Source of the DNA: CAIUGU01 sp040080215
GTDB taxonomy: Bacteria > Pseudomonadota > Gammaproteobacteria > Steroidobacterales > Steroidobacteraceae
Length of the DNA: 64,000 nucleotides
NCBI GenBank assembly: GCA_040080215.1
Contig: JBEBIT010000006.1
Coordinates: forward strand, 1 to 64,000
Direction: 5' to 3'
Numbering within the stretch: the stretch's first letter is position 1; the number at the start of each line of letters is the position of its first letter. The notes under the pieces are model-generated. The model was not told the origin of the DNA. It saw only the letters and a list, made by a program, of their open reading frames with translations, and did no database searches. The translations under genes and the position numbers were made by a program. This document shows positions 44,950-54,306 of this stretch, piece after piece.

Positions 44950-46077
44950 GTGGCAGAACAGGAAAACGAAGACCGTACCGAACGCGCCAGTCCGAAGCGT
45001 CTTGAAGACGCCCGGAAGAAAGGCCAGGTACCCCGCTCGCGCGAGCTCAACGCAGCGGCGGTCACGCTTGCCGGCGGCACGGCGCTCTACATGATGGGCG
45101 GCGCGCTGGCGTCGCGGATGCATTCGTTGATGGGTTCTACGCTCGCGATCTCCCGTGACGCGGCCATGGACGAGTCGGTGATGGTCCCCGCGCTGGAAGG
45201 CGCATTTCTGGACGCGTTGCAGGCGTGCGCGCCGATTCTTGGCGTCATCGTGCTCGCTGCGATCCTCGCTCCGCTCGCGATGGGCAGCATGACTTTCAGC
45301 ACATCTGCACTGATGCCTGACTTCAGTCGCCTCAATCCGCTGACCGGCATCGGCCGGATGTTCTCCGTCAACAGCGTCATGGAGCTGACGAAGGCCATCG
45401 CCAAGTTCGGCGTCGTCGGACTCGTCGCGGTGCTCGTGCTCTGGAATGACACGTCAATGCTCATCGGGCTGGGCCGCGAGCCAATCCCGCTCGCGATCAG
45501 CCACGCGTTCACGCTGAGTGGCAAGGCGCTGCTCCTGATGTCGGCCTCGCTCATCCTGATCGCCGGGGTGGATGTGCCGTTCCAGCTGTGGAGCCACGCC
45601 AAACAATTGCGCATGTCCAAGCAGGAACTGCGCGACGAGCACAAGGAGCAGGAAGGCTCACCGGAGCTCAAGAACCGGATCCGCTCGATGCAGCAGGAGG
45701 TGGCCCGCGGCCGGATGATGCACGAAGTCCCGAAAGCCAGCGTCGTCATCACGAACCCGACCCACTTCGCCGTGGCGTTGCGCTATGACGAGGATCGCAT
45801 GCGTGCTCCCGTCGTTGTCGCCAAGGGCGCGGATCATGTGGCGGCGAAGATTCGCGAGCTGGCTGCAGAGCACGGCGTCCCGTTGTTCGAGGCGCCGCCG
45901 CTCGCAAGAACCCTGTTCCGCCATGTCGATATCGGCGGCGAGATCCCGGCCAAGCTGTATGCCGCCGTGGCGCAGGTCCTGACCTATGTCTACCAGCTTC
46001 AGGATGCTCGTCGCGCCGGCGCCAAGCCGCCTGTGCCGCCTGCCGTCGAAGCCGTCATGCCGGAAGGTGAATACTGA
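44950..46077 (+). CDS. flhB: FlhB, export gate switch protein
   Basis: Autoproteolytic substrate-specificity switch. The 375-residue product (GTG start) has the N-terminal DRTERASPKRLEDARKKGQVPRS-type opening (residues about 5-28), four transmembrane segments, a helical linker and the cleavage motif NPTH in VVITNPTHFAVALRYD. After the cut the C-terminal half interacts with FliK. A stand-alone homologue of this C-terminal half is encoded at 54.9 kb. The flhA ATG overlaps the stop. Confidence 0.97.
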   Translation: MAEQENEDRTERASPKRLEDARKKGQVPRSRELNAAAVTLAGGTALYMMGGALASRMHSLMGSTLAISRDAAMDESVMVPALEGAFLDALQACAPILGVIVLAAILAPLAMGSMTFSTSALMPDFSRLNPLTGIGRMFSVNSVMELTKAIAKFGVVGLVAVLVLWNDTSMLIGLGREPIPLAISHAFTLSGKALLLMSASLILIAGVDVPFQLWSHAKQLRMSKQELRDEHKEQEGSPELKNRIRSMQQEVARGRMMHEVPKASVVITNPTHFAVALRYDEDRMRAPVVVAKGADHVAAKIRELAAEHGVPLFEAPPLARTLFRHVDIGGEIPAKLYAAVAQVLTYVYQLQDARRAGAKPPVPPAVEAVMPEGEY

Positions 46078-48155
46078 TGGCCGCGAATCCGCAAGCCATG
46101 CCTTCGATGCGCGATGTCATTCGCGCCGGCCTGGGCGTGCCCCTCGGCTTGCTTGCCGTCCTCGCGATGGTGGTGTTGCCGTTGCCGCCCATGGCGCTCG
46201 ACGTTCTTTTCACTTTCAACATCGCGTTGTCGCTCGTCATCGTGATGGCAGTGTTTTACGTCGCGCGGCCGCTGGAGTTCGGTGCGTTCCCCTCGGTCCT
46301 GCTGCTCGCAACGCTGCTGCGGCTCGCGCTGAACGTGGCATCGACCCGTGTCGTGCTCCTGCATGGCCACACGGGCACCGGCGCGGCCGGACAGGTCATC
46401 GAATCTTTCGGCGAGTTCGTCATCGGCGGCAACTACATCGTCGGCGTCATCGTCTTCGCGATCCTGACCATCATCAACTTCGTCGTGGTCACCAAGGGTT
46501 CCGGGCGCATCTCCGAGGTGACGGCCCGCTTTACCCTCGACGCCATGCCGGGCAAGCAGATGGCAATCGACGCCGACCTGAATGCGGGCGTCATTACCCA
46601 GGAACAGGCGAGCAAGCGCCGGGTGGAGGTCCGCGAGGAAGCGGACTTCTACGGCTCCATGGATGGCGCAAGCAAGTTCGTGAGGGGCGACGCCACGGCG
46701 GGCATCCTCATTGTGCTGATCAACATTGTCGGTGGCATCGCCATCGGCACGATGGGTCACGACCTGCCGTTTTCGCAGGCGGCCAGGACCTATACGTTGC
46801 TGACGATCGGCGACGGCCTGGTCGCCCAGATCCCTGCGCTGTTGCTGTCGACCGCTGTGGCCATCATCGTCACGCGCATGTCCAAGGCCCAGGACATGGG
46901 CGGCGAGCTCGCGCGCCAGTTGTTCGGGCAGCCTCGTGCCCTGGCCGTGGCCGCGGGATTGCTGGCTGTCATGGGCATCATCCCCGGCATGCCGAATATG
47001 GCCTTCCTCATGATGGCGGCGTTGTGCGGTGGCGGTGCATGGATGCTCCATCGCCGCAACCAGGCCGAGCCGGTCGTCGAGGAGATCGCGCCGCCGCCCG
47101 CTCCGGTGAACGATTCCAAGGACCTCTCGTGGGAAGACGTGCCGCCCGTCGACATCATCGGACTCGAAGTGGGCTACCGCCTCGTGCCGCTGGTCGATCG
47201 TGCCCAGGGCGGAGATCTGCTCGCTCGCATCCGCGGGGTTCGTCGCAAGCTGTCGCAGGACCTGGGATTCCTCGTGCAGGTCGTCCACATCCGCGACAAC
47301 CTGGAGCTGGCGCCCAACACCTATCGCATCAATCTCGCCGGCGTTCCGGTGGGCGAAGGCGTCGCTTATCCGGAGCGCGACCTCGCGATCAATCCGGGCC
47401 GCGTCTTCGGCAAGTTGAACGGCATCGAGACCCGTGATCCGGCTTTCGGGATGGAGGCGGTCTGGATCGAGCCGTCCCAGCGCGATCACGCGCAGACGCT
47501 GGGCTACACCGTGGTCGATACCAGTACCGTGATTGCGACGCACCTGAGTCATGTCGTGCAGTCGCATGCCCACGAGCTGCTCGGGCATGAGGAAGTCCAG
47601 CACTTGCTCGATACGCTCGCAAAGACGGCGCCGAAACTGGTCGAGGATCTTGTTCCGCGCCTGCTGCCGCTCGGTTCGGTCGTCCGCGTCCTGCAGGGCC
47701 TGCTCGGGGAGCGGGTGCCGATTCGCAACATGCGCACGATCGTCGAGACGCTCGCCGAGCACGCCGGCAAGACGCAGGACACCGCCACCCTCCAGTCGCA
47801 GGTGCGCATCGCACTCGGTCGCCAGATCGTGCAGGACATCGTCGGGCTCAACGACGAATTGCCCGTGATCACGCTGGAGCCGGAGCTTGAGCAGCTCCTG
47901 CAGGGTTCGCTGGCCAGTGGCGGCGTGAGTCCCGGACTTGAACCCGGCCTCGCCGAACGCTTGCAGCGCCGCCTGGCAGAGTCGGCACAGCGTCAGGAGC
48001 TGAGCGGCGAGCCCGCCGTGCTGCTGGTGCAGCCGCAGCTCCGGCAGACGCTGGCCCGCTTCATGCGGTCGAGCGTGCCGTCGATGCATGTGCTTGCGTG
48101 GAACGAAATTCCGGACAGCCGCAAGGTACGGCTGGTGACGGCGGTGGGCCGGTAG
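46077..48155 (+). CDS. flhA: FlhA, export gate protein
   Basis: Large nonameric export-gate protein with a cytosolic docking ring for chaperone-substrate complexes. The 692 residues start with about eight transmembrane segments. The conserved FHIPEP-like loop region contains VTKGSGRISEVTARFTLDAM and PGKQMAIDADLNAG. The C-terminal domain binds FliJ and chaperones. Start and flhB stop overlap (TGATG). Length and motifs are standard. Confidence 0.97.
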   Translation: MAANPQAMPSMRDVIRAGLGVPLGLLAVLAMVVLPLPPMALDVLFTFNIALSLVIVMAVFYVARPLEFGAFPSVLLLATLLRLALNVASTRVVLLHGHTGTGAAGQVIESFGEFVIGGNYIVGVIVFAILTIINFVVVTKGSGRISEVTARFTLDAMPGKQMAIDADLNAGVITQEQASKRRVEVREEADFYGSMDGASKFVRGDATAGILIVLINIVGGIAIGTMGHDLPFSQAARTYTLLTIGDGLVAQIPALLLSTAVAIIVTRMSKAQDMGGELARQLFGQPRALAVAAGLLAVMGIIPGMPNMAFLMMAALCGGGAWMLHRRNQAEPVVEEIAPPPAPVNDSKDLSWEDVPPVDIIGLEVGYRLVPLVDRAQGGDLLARIRGVRRKLSQDLGFLVQVVHIRDNLELAPNTYRINLAGVPVGEGVAYPERDLAINPGRVFGKLNGIETRDPAFGMEAVWIEPSQRDHAQTLGYTVVDTSTVIATHLSHVVQSHAHELLGHEEVQHLLDTLAKTAPKLVEDLVPRLLPLGSVVRVLQGLLGERVPIRNMRTIVETLAEHAGKTQDTATLQSQVRIALGRQIVQDIVGLNDELPVITLEPELEQLLQGSLASGGVSPGLEPGLAERLQRRLAESAQRQELSGEPAVLLVQPQLRQTLARFMRSSVPSMHVLAWNEIPDSRKVRLVTAVGR

Positions 48156-48279
48156 CGGTAGCGCGTCCGGCATAGGGAAGCAGAAAGATGAAAGACACAG
48201 TGCACACACAGGTTCATTTCACTTTGGCCTCGCGCGGGATGGTCCCCGCCGACAGCGGCCGTAGCGGAGCAGCGCGCCC

Positions 48280-49503
48280 ATGAGAATCAAGAGATACCTC
48301 GCAAAGGATATGCGCCAGGCATTGCGCCTGGTGCGTGAAGAGCAGGGGCCCGATGCGGTCATCCTGTCTTCCCAGCGAACCGAGGACGGCGTCGAGGTCA
48401 CTGCAGCGGTCGACTACGAGGCTACCGTAACCACACAGTCGCTCACCTTCGGAAGCCCCGCGGCCGCAGCGCCGGGACGCACGGTTGTGCCGACTGCCGT
48501 CGCAGCCTCCGAGAGCGCAGAGGTCGAGGCGTCGTTCGCAGCGCAGATGCAACGGGCGACAGTGGCCGCCGAGCAGTCGAACGAGATGAATTCGGAACTC
48601 AAGCGTCTGCGGCAGATGCTCGAGACCCAGGTTGCAACGCTTGCATGGAACGATCTGACCCGTCGCGCGCCGGTCCACGCCGAACTGCTTCGCGAACTGA
48701 CCCATCTCGGCCTGGGCCAGGAACTCGTGGCAGAAATCACCGCGCAAGCCCCACGGCATTTCGAGTTTGCAGAGGCTCATCGACAGGCACTGGCACAGAT
48801 TGCCAAGCGGATTGACGTCGTCGGCGACCGTTACCTCGAGACCGGCGGCATGCTTGCCCTCGTCGGTCCGACGGGTGCAGGCAAGACTACGACGCTCGCC
48901 AAGCTGGCTGCGCGCTGGGTGCTGCGCCATGGTCCGCGCGATATCGCGTTGGTCGCGGCAGATTCGGTGCGCATTGGCGCACAGGACCAGATTCATACGC
49001 TCGGGCGTCTCCTCGGCGTGACGACCTATTCCGTGGATGGGGCCGGCGAACTCGCCGGCGTGCTGACGAAGCTGTCCGATCGCCGACTCGTCCTCGTCGA
49101 TACCGCCGGTCTCAGTCCCAAGGACGTGAGGCATCTGGAGGAAATCACCGCGCTGGCATCTGCGCATCCCCGGCTCGAGTCGATTCTCGTGCTGAGTGCC
49201 AGCGTGCAGGCCGGTGCCATTGAAGAGGCGATTGCGCGCTACGGCGCCGCGCGCCCGCGGACCTGCGTCCTGACGAAACTCGATGAGGCGACGAGCCTGG
49301 GCGGGTTGCTCTCGGCCCTGATCCGCTCGCGGATCGCAGTGGCCTATGTCAGTGAAGGCCAGCGTGTGCCGGAGGATCTCGCGCCCGCCCGGGCGCACCA
49401 GCTCATTGTCCGGGCGGTAGAGCTATCGCGTCGCTCGGGCGCCACGGCGGATGAGGAACTCCTGCATCGCAGGTTCGGGGGAGTCGCGCATGCACTTGCT
49501 TGA
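48280..49503 (+). CDS. flhF: FlhF, SRP-like GTPase for flagellar placement
   Basis: GTPase that marks the cell pole for flagellum assembly. The 407-residue protein has an N-terminal basic region (MRIKRYLAKDMRQALRLVRE), a Gln/Glu-rich N domain and an NG domain with G1 GPTGAGKTTTLAKLAARW, DTAGLS and TKLDEAT. Together with flhG it implies controlled polar flagellation. A 124-bp gap separates it from flhA; no promoter was recognised there. Confidence 0.96.
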   Translation: MRIKRYLAKDMRQALRLVREEQGPDAVILSSQRTEDGVEVTAAVDYEATVTTQSLTFGSPAAAAPGRTVVPTAVAASESAEVEASFAAQMQRATVAAEQSNEMNSELKRLRQMLETQVATLAWNDLTRRAPVHAELLRELTHLGLGQELVAEITAQAPRHFEFAEAHRQALAQIAKRIDVVGDRYLETGGMLALVGPTGAGKTTTLAKLAARWVLRHGPRDIALVAADSVRIGAQDQIHTLGRLLGVTTYSVDGAGELAGVLTKLSDRRLVLVDTAGLSPKDVRHLEEITALASAHPRLESILVLSASVQAGAIEEAIARYGAARPRTCVLTKLDEATSLGGLLSALIRSRIAVAYVSEGQRVPEDLAPARAHQLIVRAVELSRRSGATADEELLHRRFGGVAHALA

Positions 49504-49513
49504 TGGAAGAAAC

Positions 49514-50386
49514 ATGAAATCAATCCAGATCGAAGGCTTGAAACGATCCGTCGCGCCGGGACCCGTGCAGGTGATTGCCGTCACCGGTGGCAAGGGCGGC
49601 GTCGGCAAGACCAGCGTCGCTGTCAATCTCGCGACGGCACTCACTACGGCCGGTCGACGCGTCTTGCTGCTGGATGGCGACCTCGGGCTCGCTAACGTCG
49701 ACGTACTGCTTGGCATGACCCCGCGTTACACGCTGGCGAATGTCCTGAGCGGCGAGCGCACGCTCGAGGAAATCATTGTGAAAACCCCCGAGGGCTTGCA
49801 GATCGTGCCGGCGGCGTCCGGCGTTGCCGAGATGGCCAGCCTCGATACTGCCCAGCACCTGGGGCTCGTGCAGGCCTTCAGTTCACTGTCGCAGCAGATT
49901 GACGTGCTGGTGGTCGATACCGCTGCAGGAATCGCGGACGGCGTACTCCGCTTCACACAGGCGGCACAGCAAGTCCTGCTGGTGATCTGCGACGAGCCCA
50001 CCTCGTTCACCGACGCGTATGCGCTGGTGAAAGTCCTGAGTCGCCAGCACGGGGTTTCCCGCTTCCGCGTGCTTGCCAACCGTACCAAGGCTCCCGGGCA
50101 GGGTGAGGCGCTGTTTGCCAGGTTCGAACGCGTCACGACCCGCTTCCTGGACGTAACCCTCGAATATGCCGGCGAAATTCCGGAAGACCCGTTCCTGCAG
50201 CGCTCGATCAGGGAGCAGAAGCCGGTGGCGCTCGCCTACCCGTCGAGTCCTGCGGCGCTTGGATTCAAGAAACTGGCGGCCCGGGCCGATAAATGGCCTG
50301 TGCCGGACGGTCCACGCGGGAACCTGGAGTTCTTCATGGAGCGTCTTGTGCGCCGGGCTGCGCCCCGACTGGAAGTCGTACAGTGA
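49514..50386 (+). CDS. flhG: FlhG (FleN), MinD-like flagellar number regulator
   Basis: ATPase that limits flagellar number and antagonises FleQ. The 290 residues include the deviant Walker A GGKGGVGKTSVAVNLA, the switch motif LLDGDLGLANVDVLLG and VVDTAAGIADGV. The C-terminus closely follows FleN (GNLEFFMERLVRR). Two starts are plausible: ATG 49514, behind GGAAGA, used here; and ATG 49490, behind GGGGGAG, inside the end of flhF. The stop overlaps the fliA GTG. Confidence 0.95.
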   Translation: MKSIQIEGLKRSVAPGPVQVIAVTGGKGGVGKTSVAVNLATALTTAGRRVLLLDGDLGLANVDVLLGMTPRYTLANVLSGERTLEEIIVKTPEGLQIVPAASGVAEMASLDTAQHLGLVQAFSSLSQQIDVLVVDTAAGIADGVLRFTQAAQQVLLVICDEPTSFTDAYALVKVLSRQHGVSRFRVLANRTKAPGQGEALFARFERVTTRFLDVTLEYAGEIPEDPFLQRSIREQKPVALAYPSSPAALGFKKLAARADKWPVPDGPRGNLEFFMERLVRRAAPRLEVVQ

Positions 50387-51129
50387 GCGTCAGTGCCTAC
50401 GAAGCGGGGCGAAAGGGTAAGGATGCGGGCAGCTTGGTTACGCGTCATGCGGAACTGGTGAAGCGCATTGCCTACCATCTCGCGGGGCGACTCCCACCGT
50501 CGGTGGAAGTCGATGATCTGATACAGGCCGGCATGTTGGGGTTGCTGGAGGCGGCAGCGAATTTCACGGCAGACCGTGGCGCGAGCTTCGAGACGTACGC
50601 CGGCATCCGGATCCGGGGCGCGATGCTGGATGCACTGCGCAAGCTGGACTGGGCACCGCGTTCCGTGCACCGCAAGGCGCGCGCAGCGGCGGCCGCAATG
50701 CGCGAAGTGGAATGCGAGACGGGACGTGAAGCGCGGGACGGCGATGTGGCGCAACGCATGGGGGTCTCGGTTGCCGAGTACCACCACATCATGCAGGACG
50801 CGGCGAGCTGTCGGCTGACCAGTCTCGATGCCACTGTCGGCGATGAGGAGTCGCCGCTCGTGCGCACGGTGGATCTGAAGGCGAACCCGTTTGCCGACAC
50901 GGTCGACGAGGGGTTCAAGAGGGCGCTGGCACATGCGGTCACGGAGCTGCCCGAGCGCGAACGGCTGGTGATGTCCCTCTACTACGATGAGGAACTGAAC
51001 CTGAAGGAAATCGGGGCTGTGCTGAAGGTAACGGAGTCCCGCGTCTGCCAATTGCATGGACAGGCACTGACCCGGCTTAAGGCGAGGCTCTCGTCGTGGC
51101 GCGAGGATGCGGTCGATACGACGGCGTGA
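50383..51129 (+). CDS. fliA: FliA, flagellar sigma-28 factor
   Basis: Sigma factor for late flagellar and chemotaxis genes. The 248-residue protein starts at a GTG overlapping the flhG stop. It has region 2 (VEVDDLIQAGMLGLLEAAANF, then FETYAGIRIRGAMLDALRKLDW), region 3 and region 4 with helix-turn-helix (NLKEIGAVLKVTESRVCQLHGQAL). Its targets can be seen in this window as four TCAAG/TAAAG-type promoters. FlgM encoded at 13.7 kb is its inhibitor. Confidence 0.97.
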   Translation: MSVSAYEAGRKGKDAGSLVTRHAELVKRIAYHLAGRLPPSVEVDDLIQAGMLGLLEAAANFTADRGASFETYAGIRIRGAMLDALRKLDWAPRSVHRKARAAAAAMREVECETGREARDGDVAQRMGVSVAEYHHIMQDAASCRLTSLDATVGDEESPLVRTVDLKANPFADTVDEGFKRALAHAVTELPERERLVMSLYYDEELNLKEIGAVLKVTESRVCQLHGQALTRLKARLSSWREDAVDTTA

Positions 51130-51203
51130 GCGGACGGTGCTGCGGCAGTCAAACGGATTGAAGTCACCGGATCCCCTGGCGGGGTCCGGAGGGAGTGAGG
51201 ACG

Positions 51204-51596
51204 GTGAGCAAAGACATGAAGTTCCTGGTGGTCGATGACTTCTCGACGATGCGCCGCATCATCAAGAACCTGCTGCACGACCTCGGCTATGCCAACGTCA
51301 CCGAGGCCGATGACGGCCAGACGGCGCTGCCGATGCTGCAAGGAGGCAGCTTCGACTTCCTCATCACGGACTGGAACATGCCCGGCATGCCTGGCCTGGA
51401 CCTGCTGAAGGCCGTGCGCGCCGACGCCAAGCTCAAGCAGATGCCGGTGCTGATGCTCACCGCCGAATCCAAGCGCGAGCAGATCGTCGAAGCCGCGCAG
51501 GCCGGCGTCAACGGCTACGTGATCAAGCCGTTCACCGCCGGGACACTCAAGGAGAAGATCGACAAGATCCTCGAGAGCCGCGCGGGCGCAAAGTGA
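51204..51596 (+). CDS. cheY: CheY, chemotaxis response regulator
   Basis: Single-domain response regulator that switches the motor through FliM. From the GTG at 51204 (130 residues) the acidic pair is Asp11-Asp12 and the phospho-acceptor is Asp56 in FLITDWNMPGM. Conserved Thr (LMLTAES) and Lys (VIKPFTAG) complete the active site. The phrase KFLVVDDFSTMRRI is characteristic of motor-binding CheY. A GTG at 51195 and an ATG at 51216 are alternative starts; the GGAGGGAG before them supports 51204. Confidence 0.95.
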   Translation: MSKDMKFLVVDDFSTMRRIIKNLLHDLGYANVTEADDGQTALPMLQGGSFDFLITDWNMPGMPGLDLLKAVRADAKLKQMPVLMLTAESKREQIVEAAQAGVNGYVIKPFTAGTLKEKIDKILESRAGAK

Positions 51597-51605
51597 GTCT
51601 TTGCC

Positions 51606-52343
51606 ATGCCTGCCAACAGTGACCTCAAGGAAAGATACGGCCACGCGGTCGCCGCATTGACGGAGTCGATGCATGCGGGCAATGAAGCCGGCTTTGCGGC
51701 CGCGCTCGGCAAGCTGACGATCGCCGGAGAGAGCTCGCTACGGTCGGACTTGCGGGAGCTCACCGAGAACCTGCGCTTCGCGCTCGACCGCTTCAGCGTG
51801 GATTCGAGGCTGGCGGACCTCGCTGAAAAGGAAGTCCCGGATGCGCGGCACCGCCTCGAGCACGTGCTGAAATTGACCGACGAGGCGGCGCATACAACCC
51901 TGGATCTTGTCGAACGTTCTGGCCCGCTGGCCGAACGAACAGGTAACCGCGCCGCCGAGATCCTCCCTTTGTGGCAGCAGTTCCGCGACCGGAGCGTCGA
52001 GCACAAGGACTTCCAGATCCTGCTCGTTGCCATGGATGCATTCCTGCCTGGCGCACGGGCCGACAGCGAGCAGGTTCGCAACAACCTTGCAGAGGTGCTC
52101 TTGGCCCAGGGTTACCAGGACATCAGCGGCCAGATCATTCGTGGCGTCATGCAGCTCGTAACGGAAATCGAGTCCGTACTCGTCGGGCTGATGGGCCTGT
52201 CGACTGCTGATCCCGCGCGGGTGACGGCTGCTGCCGCGCCATCGTCCCGGGGCCATGGCCCCGTCGTTCCCGGCGTCGAACATGGCAAGGTCGTTTCGGG
52301 ACAGCAGGATGTCGATGCCTTGCTTTCCGGCCTCGGCATGTAG
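51606..52343 (+). CDS. cheZ: CheZ, CheY-P phosphatase
   Basis: Phosphatase that dephosphorylates CheY. The 245-residue protein has the long helical hairpin with the catalytic segment GYQDISGQIIRGVMQLV, containing the essential Gln. It ends with the CheY-binding peptide QQDVDALLSGLGM after a disordered linker. It lies nine bp behind cheY, so the two are probably co-transcribed. Confidence 0.95.
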   Translation: MPANSDLKERYGHAVAALTESMHAGNEAGFAAALGKLTIAGESSLRSDLRELTENLRFALDRFSVDSRLADLAEKEVPDARHRLEHVLKLTDEAAHTTLDLVERSGPLAERTGNRAAEILPLWQQFRDRSVEHKDFQILLVAMDAFLPGARADSEQVRNNLAEVLLAQGYQDISGQIIRGVMQLVTEIESVLVGLMGLSTADPARVTAAAAPSSRGHGPVVPGVEHGKVVSGQQDVDALLSGLGM

Positions 52344-52423
52344 ACGGGCATCAACTTGACGCGTAGCGCCGCGAGATGGGCCTCGGGCGCAGGAGACCGC
52401 ATAGCGAGAGTGGAGAAGGGTCG

Positions 52424-53164
52424 TTGGACATCCTGAGTCTGGTCGGAGTCGCGCTGGCACTGGTAGCCGTGCTGGTCGGTGCCGTGCTGAAGGGCGCGGG
52501 GCTGTCCGCATTGCTGTCGTCGGCCGCCTTCATGATCGTGATCGTGGGAACGGTCGCGGCCATCTGCCTGCAGACGCCGCTCAACGTGATGAAGCAGGCG
52601 CTCCGGATCCTTCCCTGGGTATTCAGGCCGCCGATGCTGCGCAAGGACGAACTGATCGCGAAGATGGTCGAGTGGAGCAACGTCGCGCGCAAGCAGGGAC
52701 TGCTCGGGCTCGAGCCGCTGCTCGAGGCCGAGCCGGACGACTTTGTCCGCAAGGGCATGCAGCTGGTGGTGGACGGCAGCGAGCCCGAGACCATTCGCGG
52801 GATCATGGAAGTCGAGCTCACGATCCGCGAGCACGCGGATATCAGGGCAGCCAAGGTATTCGAGGGCATGGGCGTGTATGCACCGACGCTCGGCATCATC
52901 GGCGCGGTGCTCGGCCTGATGGCAGTCATGCAGAACCTTGCCGATCCCAGCAAGCTCGGGCACGGCATCGCGGCGGCGTTTACGGCGACCATCTACGGCA
53001 TTGGTTTCGCCAACCTGTTCTTCCTGCCCATGGCGAGCAAGCTGAAGGGTGCCATCCATGCGCAGACGCAGGCACGCGAGATGGTAATCGAGGGCTTGAT
53101 CTCGATCGCGCAAGGCGAGAACCCCCGCAGCATCGAATCCAAGCTGCAAGGCTATCTTCACTGA
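52424..53164 (+). CDS. motC: MotC, flagellar stator subunit (MotA/PomA type)
   Basis: Proton- or sodium-channel subunit of the stator, paired with MotD. The 246-residue protein begins MDILSLVGVALALVAVLVG if the TTG at 52424 is used; GGAG sits eight nt before it. Four transmembrane segments are seen, with the cytoplasmic loop between segments two and three and the conserved GVYAPTLGIIGAVLGLMAVM. The frame opens at an ATG at 52376, but the added residues are hydrophilic and unlike the family. Ion specificity cannot be read by eye. Confidence 0.93.
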   Translation: MDILSLVGVALALVAVLVGAVLKGAGLSALLSSAAFMIVIVGTVAAICLQTPLNVMKQALRILPWVFRPPMLRKDELIAKMVEWSNVARKQGLLGLEPLLEAEPDDFVRKGMQLVVDGSEPETIRGIMEVELTIREHADIRAAKVFEGMGVYAPTLGIIGAVLGLMAVMQNLADPSKLGHGIAAAFTATIYGIGFANLFFLPMASKLKGAIHAQTQAREMVIEGLISIAQGENPRSIESKLQGYLH

Positions 53165-53219
53165 CACGTGACGTGGCGCGCGGCGCGACGGTCGCAAGTC
53201 CACAGCATGAAACCAGTCC

Positions 53220-54185
53220 ATGGCGAGAAAGCGGCACGAGGAAGAGCACGAGAATCACGAGGCCTGGGCCATCCCCTACGGCGATCTCGTGACGTTGCTG
53301 CTCGCGTTCTTCGTGGTGATGTATGCGATCTCCAACGTGAACGAGGGCAAGTACCGGGTGCTGTCGGATTCGATGGTGGCAGCCTTCCAGGGGAGCCCGA
53401 GGACGCTCGAGCCGGTCCAGGCCGGCGAGAAGCAGGTGGGGTCGGGTGCCGATATCGCGATGAGCGTGGTCCAGCAGGGCATGCTTGAAGGGCAGCCGCG
53501 CTCGTTGCTGGTCGTCAACCAGGACACGAATACCGAGACGCGGCAGTTCGGCGTCGACGGCGATGCAGCGCAGCCCGCACCGGAGCATCTACCCAGTGTC
53601 GAGACGACGCGCCAGCTGCAGAAGGTCGCCGACCAGGTCGAAAACGCCATGGCGGACCTCGTGGACAAGGACCTCGTGGTCGTCCGGCGGCACGACTTCT
53701 GGGTGGAAGTGGAGATCCGCACGGATATCCTGTTTCCAAGCGGCTCGGCCACGTTGTCGCCCGCAGCCATCAAGGCGCTCGAGCAACTCGCGGCGACGCT
53801 GGTGACGTTTCCGAATCCCATGCGGGTCGAGGGCCATACCGACAATCGGCCGATCAGCACCGCGGCATTCCCGTCGAACTGGGAGTTGTCGGCCGCGCGT
53901 GCCGCCAGCGTCGTCCATCTGTTCACGAAGCAGGGAGTCGATCCCAATCGCCTGGCGGTGATCGGACTCGGAGAGAACCGGCCGACAGGGGGCAACGACA
54001 CGCCTGAAGGTCGCAACGCGAATCGCCGGGTCGTGCTGGTCATCCTGAGTGGCGACGGCAATCCAGAGGGCGCTTACGCGACCGAACGAGGACGCAGCGA
54101 AGTCAATTCGACTCAAGCCCTGTCCTCGCTCACGGCCACCGATCCGGCGCGTCCGCCTGACAGCAGCGCACTTCCCGCGAACTAG
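53220..54185 (+). CDS. motD: MotD, flagellar stator subunit (MotB type)
   Basis: Peptidoglycan-anchoring stator subunit. The 321 residues contain the single transmembrane helix with the ion-binding aspartate (IPYGDLVTLLLAFFVVMYAI), a plug/linker region and a C-terminal OmpA-like domain (MRVEGHTDNRPI, NWELSAARAASVV). The N-terminus MARKRHEEEHENHEAW is that of Pseudomonas MotD. A disordered Ser/Thr/Pro-rich tail of about 45 residues follows. It is encoded 55 bp behind motC. Confidence 0.95.
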   Translation: MARKRHEEEHENHEAWAIPYGDLVTLLLAFFVVMYAISNVNEGKYRVLSDSMVAAFQGSPRTLEPVQAGEKQVGSGADIAMSVVQQGMLEGQPRSLLVVNQDTNTETRQFGVDGDAAQPAPEHLPSVETTRQLQKVADQVENAMADLVDKDLVVVRRHDFWVEVEIRTDILFPSGSATLSPAAIKALEQLAATLVTFPNPMRVEGHTDNRPISTAAFPSNWELSAARAASVVHLFTKQGVDPNRLAVIGLGENRPTGGNDTPEGRNANRRVVLVILSGDGNPEGAYATERGRSEVNSTQALSSLTATDPARPPDSSALPAN

Positions 54186-54236
54186 ACTCGGACGCGGTCA
54201 CGAATTCCACCAGCAAACGGGATTCGATCTTGCTGC

Positions 54237-54252
54237 TGGCATGCTTCCTGCT
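54237..54252 (+). promoter_or_regulatory. Possible sigma-54 promoter before the DUF2802 gene
   Basis: TGGCATGCTTCCTGCT has TGGCA and TGCT with 10 bp between GG and GC, with one mismatch in each box. A TGTGA palindrome lies about 80 bp downstream, within the predicted leader. Confidence 0.4.
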
Positions 54253-54275
54253 TGGTTACTCGGGTAGATGACAGT

Positions 54276-54293
54276 CCGCCGGAAATCCGGCGG
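54276..54293 (+). promoter_or_regulatory. Hairpin upstream of the DUF2802 gene
   Basis: CCGCCGG-AAAT-CCGGCGG forms a 7-bp perfect GC-rich stem (8 bp with a two-base loop). No T-run follows. It lies between a possible sigma-54 promoter and a TGTGA palindrome. Confidence 0.4.
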
Positions 54294-54306
54294 CGACCTG
54301 TCGGTG

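Noticed and set aside
45999..48209. 736-codon minus-strand open frame opposite flhA
   Set aside because: Antisense shadow with His/Asp/Arg-rich composition typical of reversed GC-rich genes; flhA is clear on the plus strand.
51148..51175. TCAAACGG followed by CCGGATCC before cheY as a sigma-28 promoter
   Set aside because: Spacing is 10 rather than 11 and the -10 match is poor; cheY may be transcribed from upstream.
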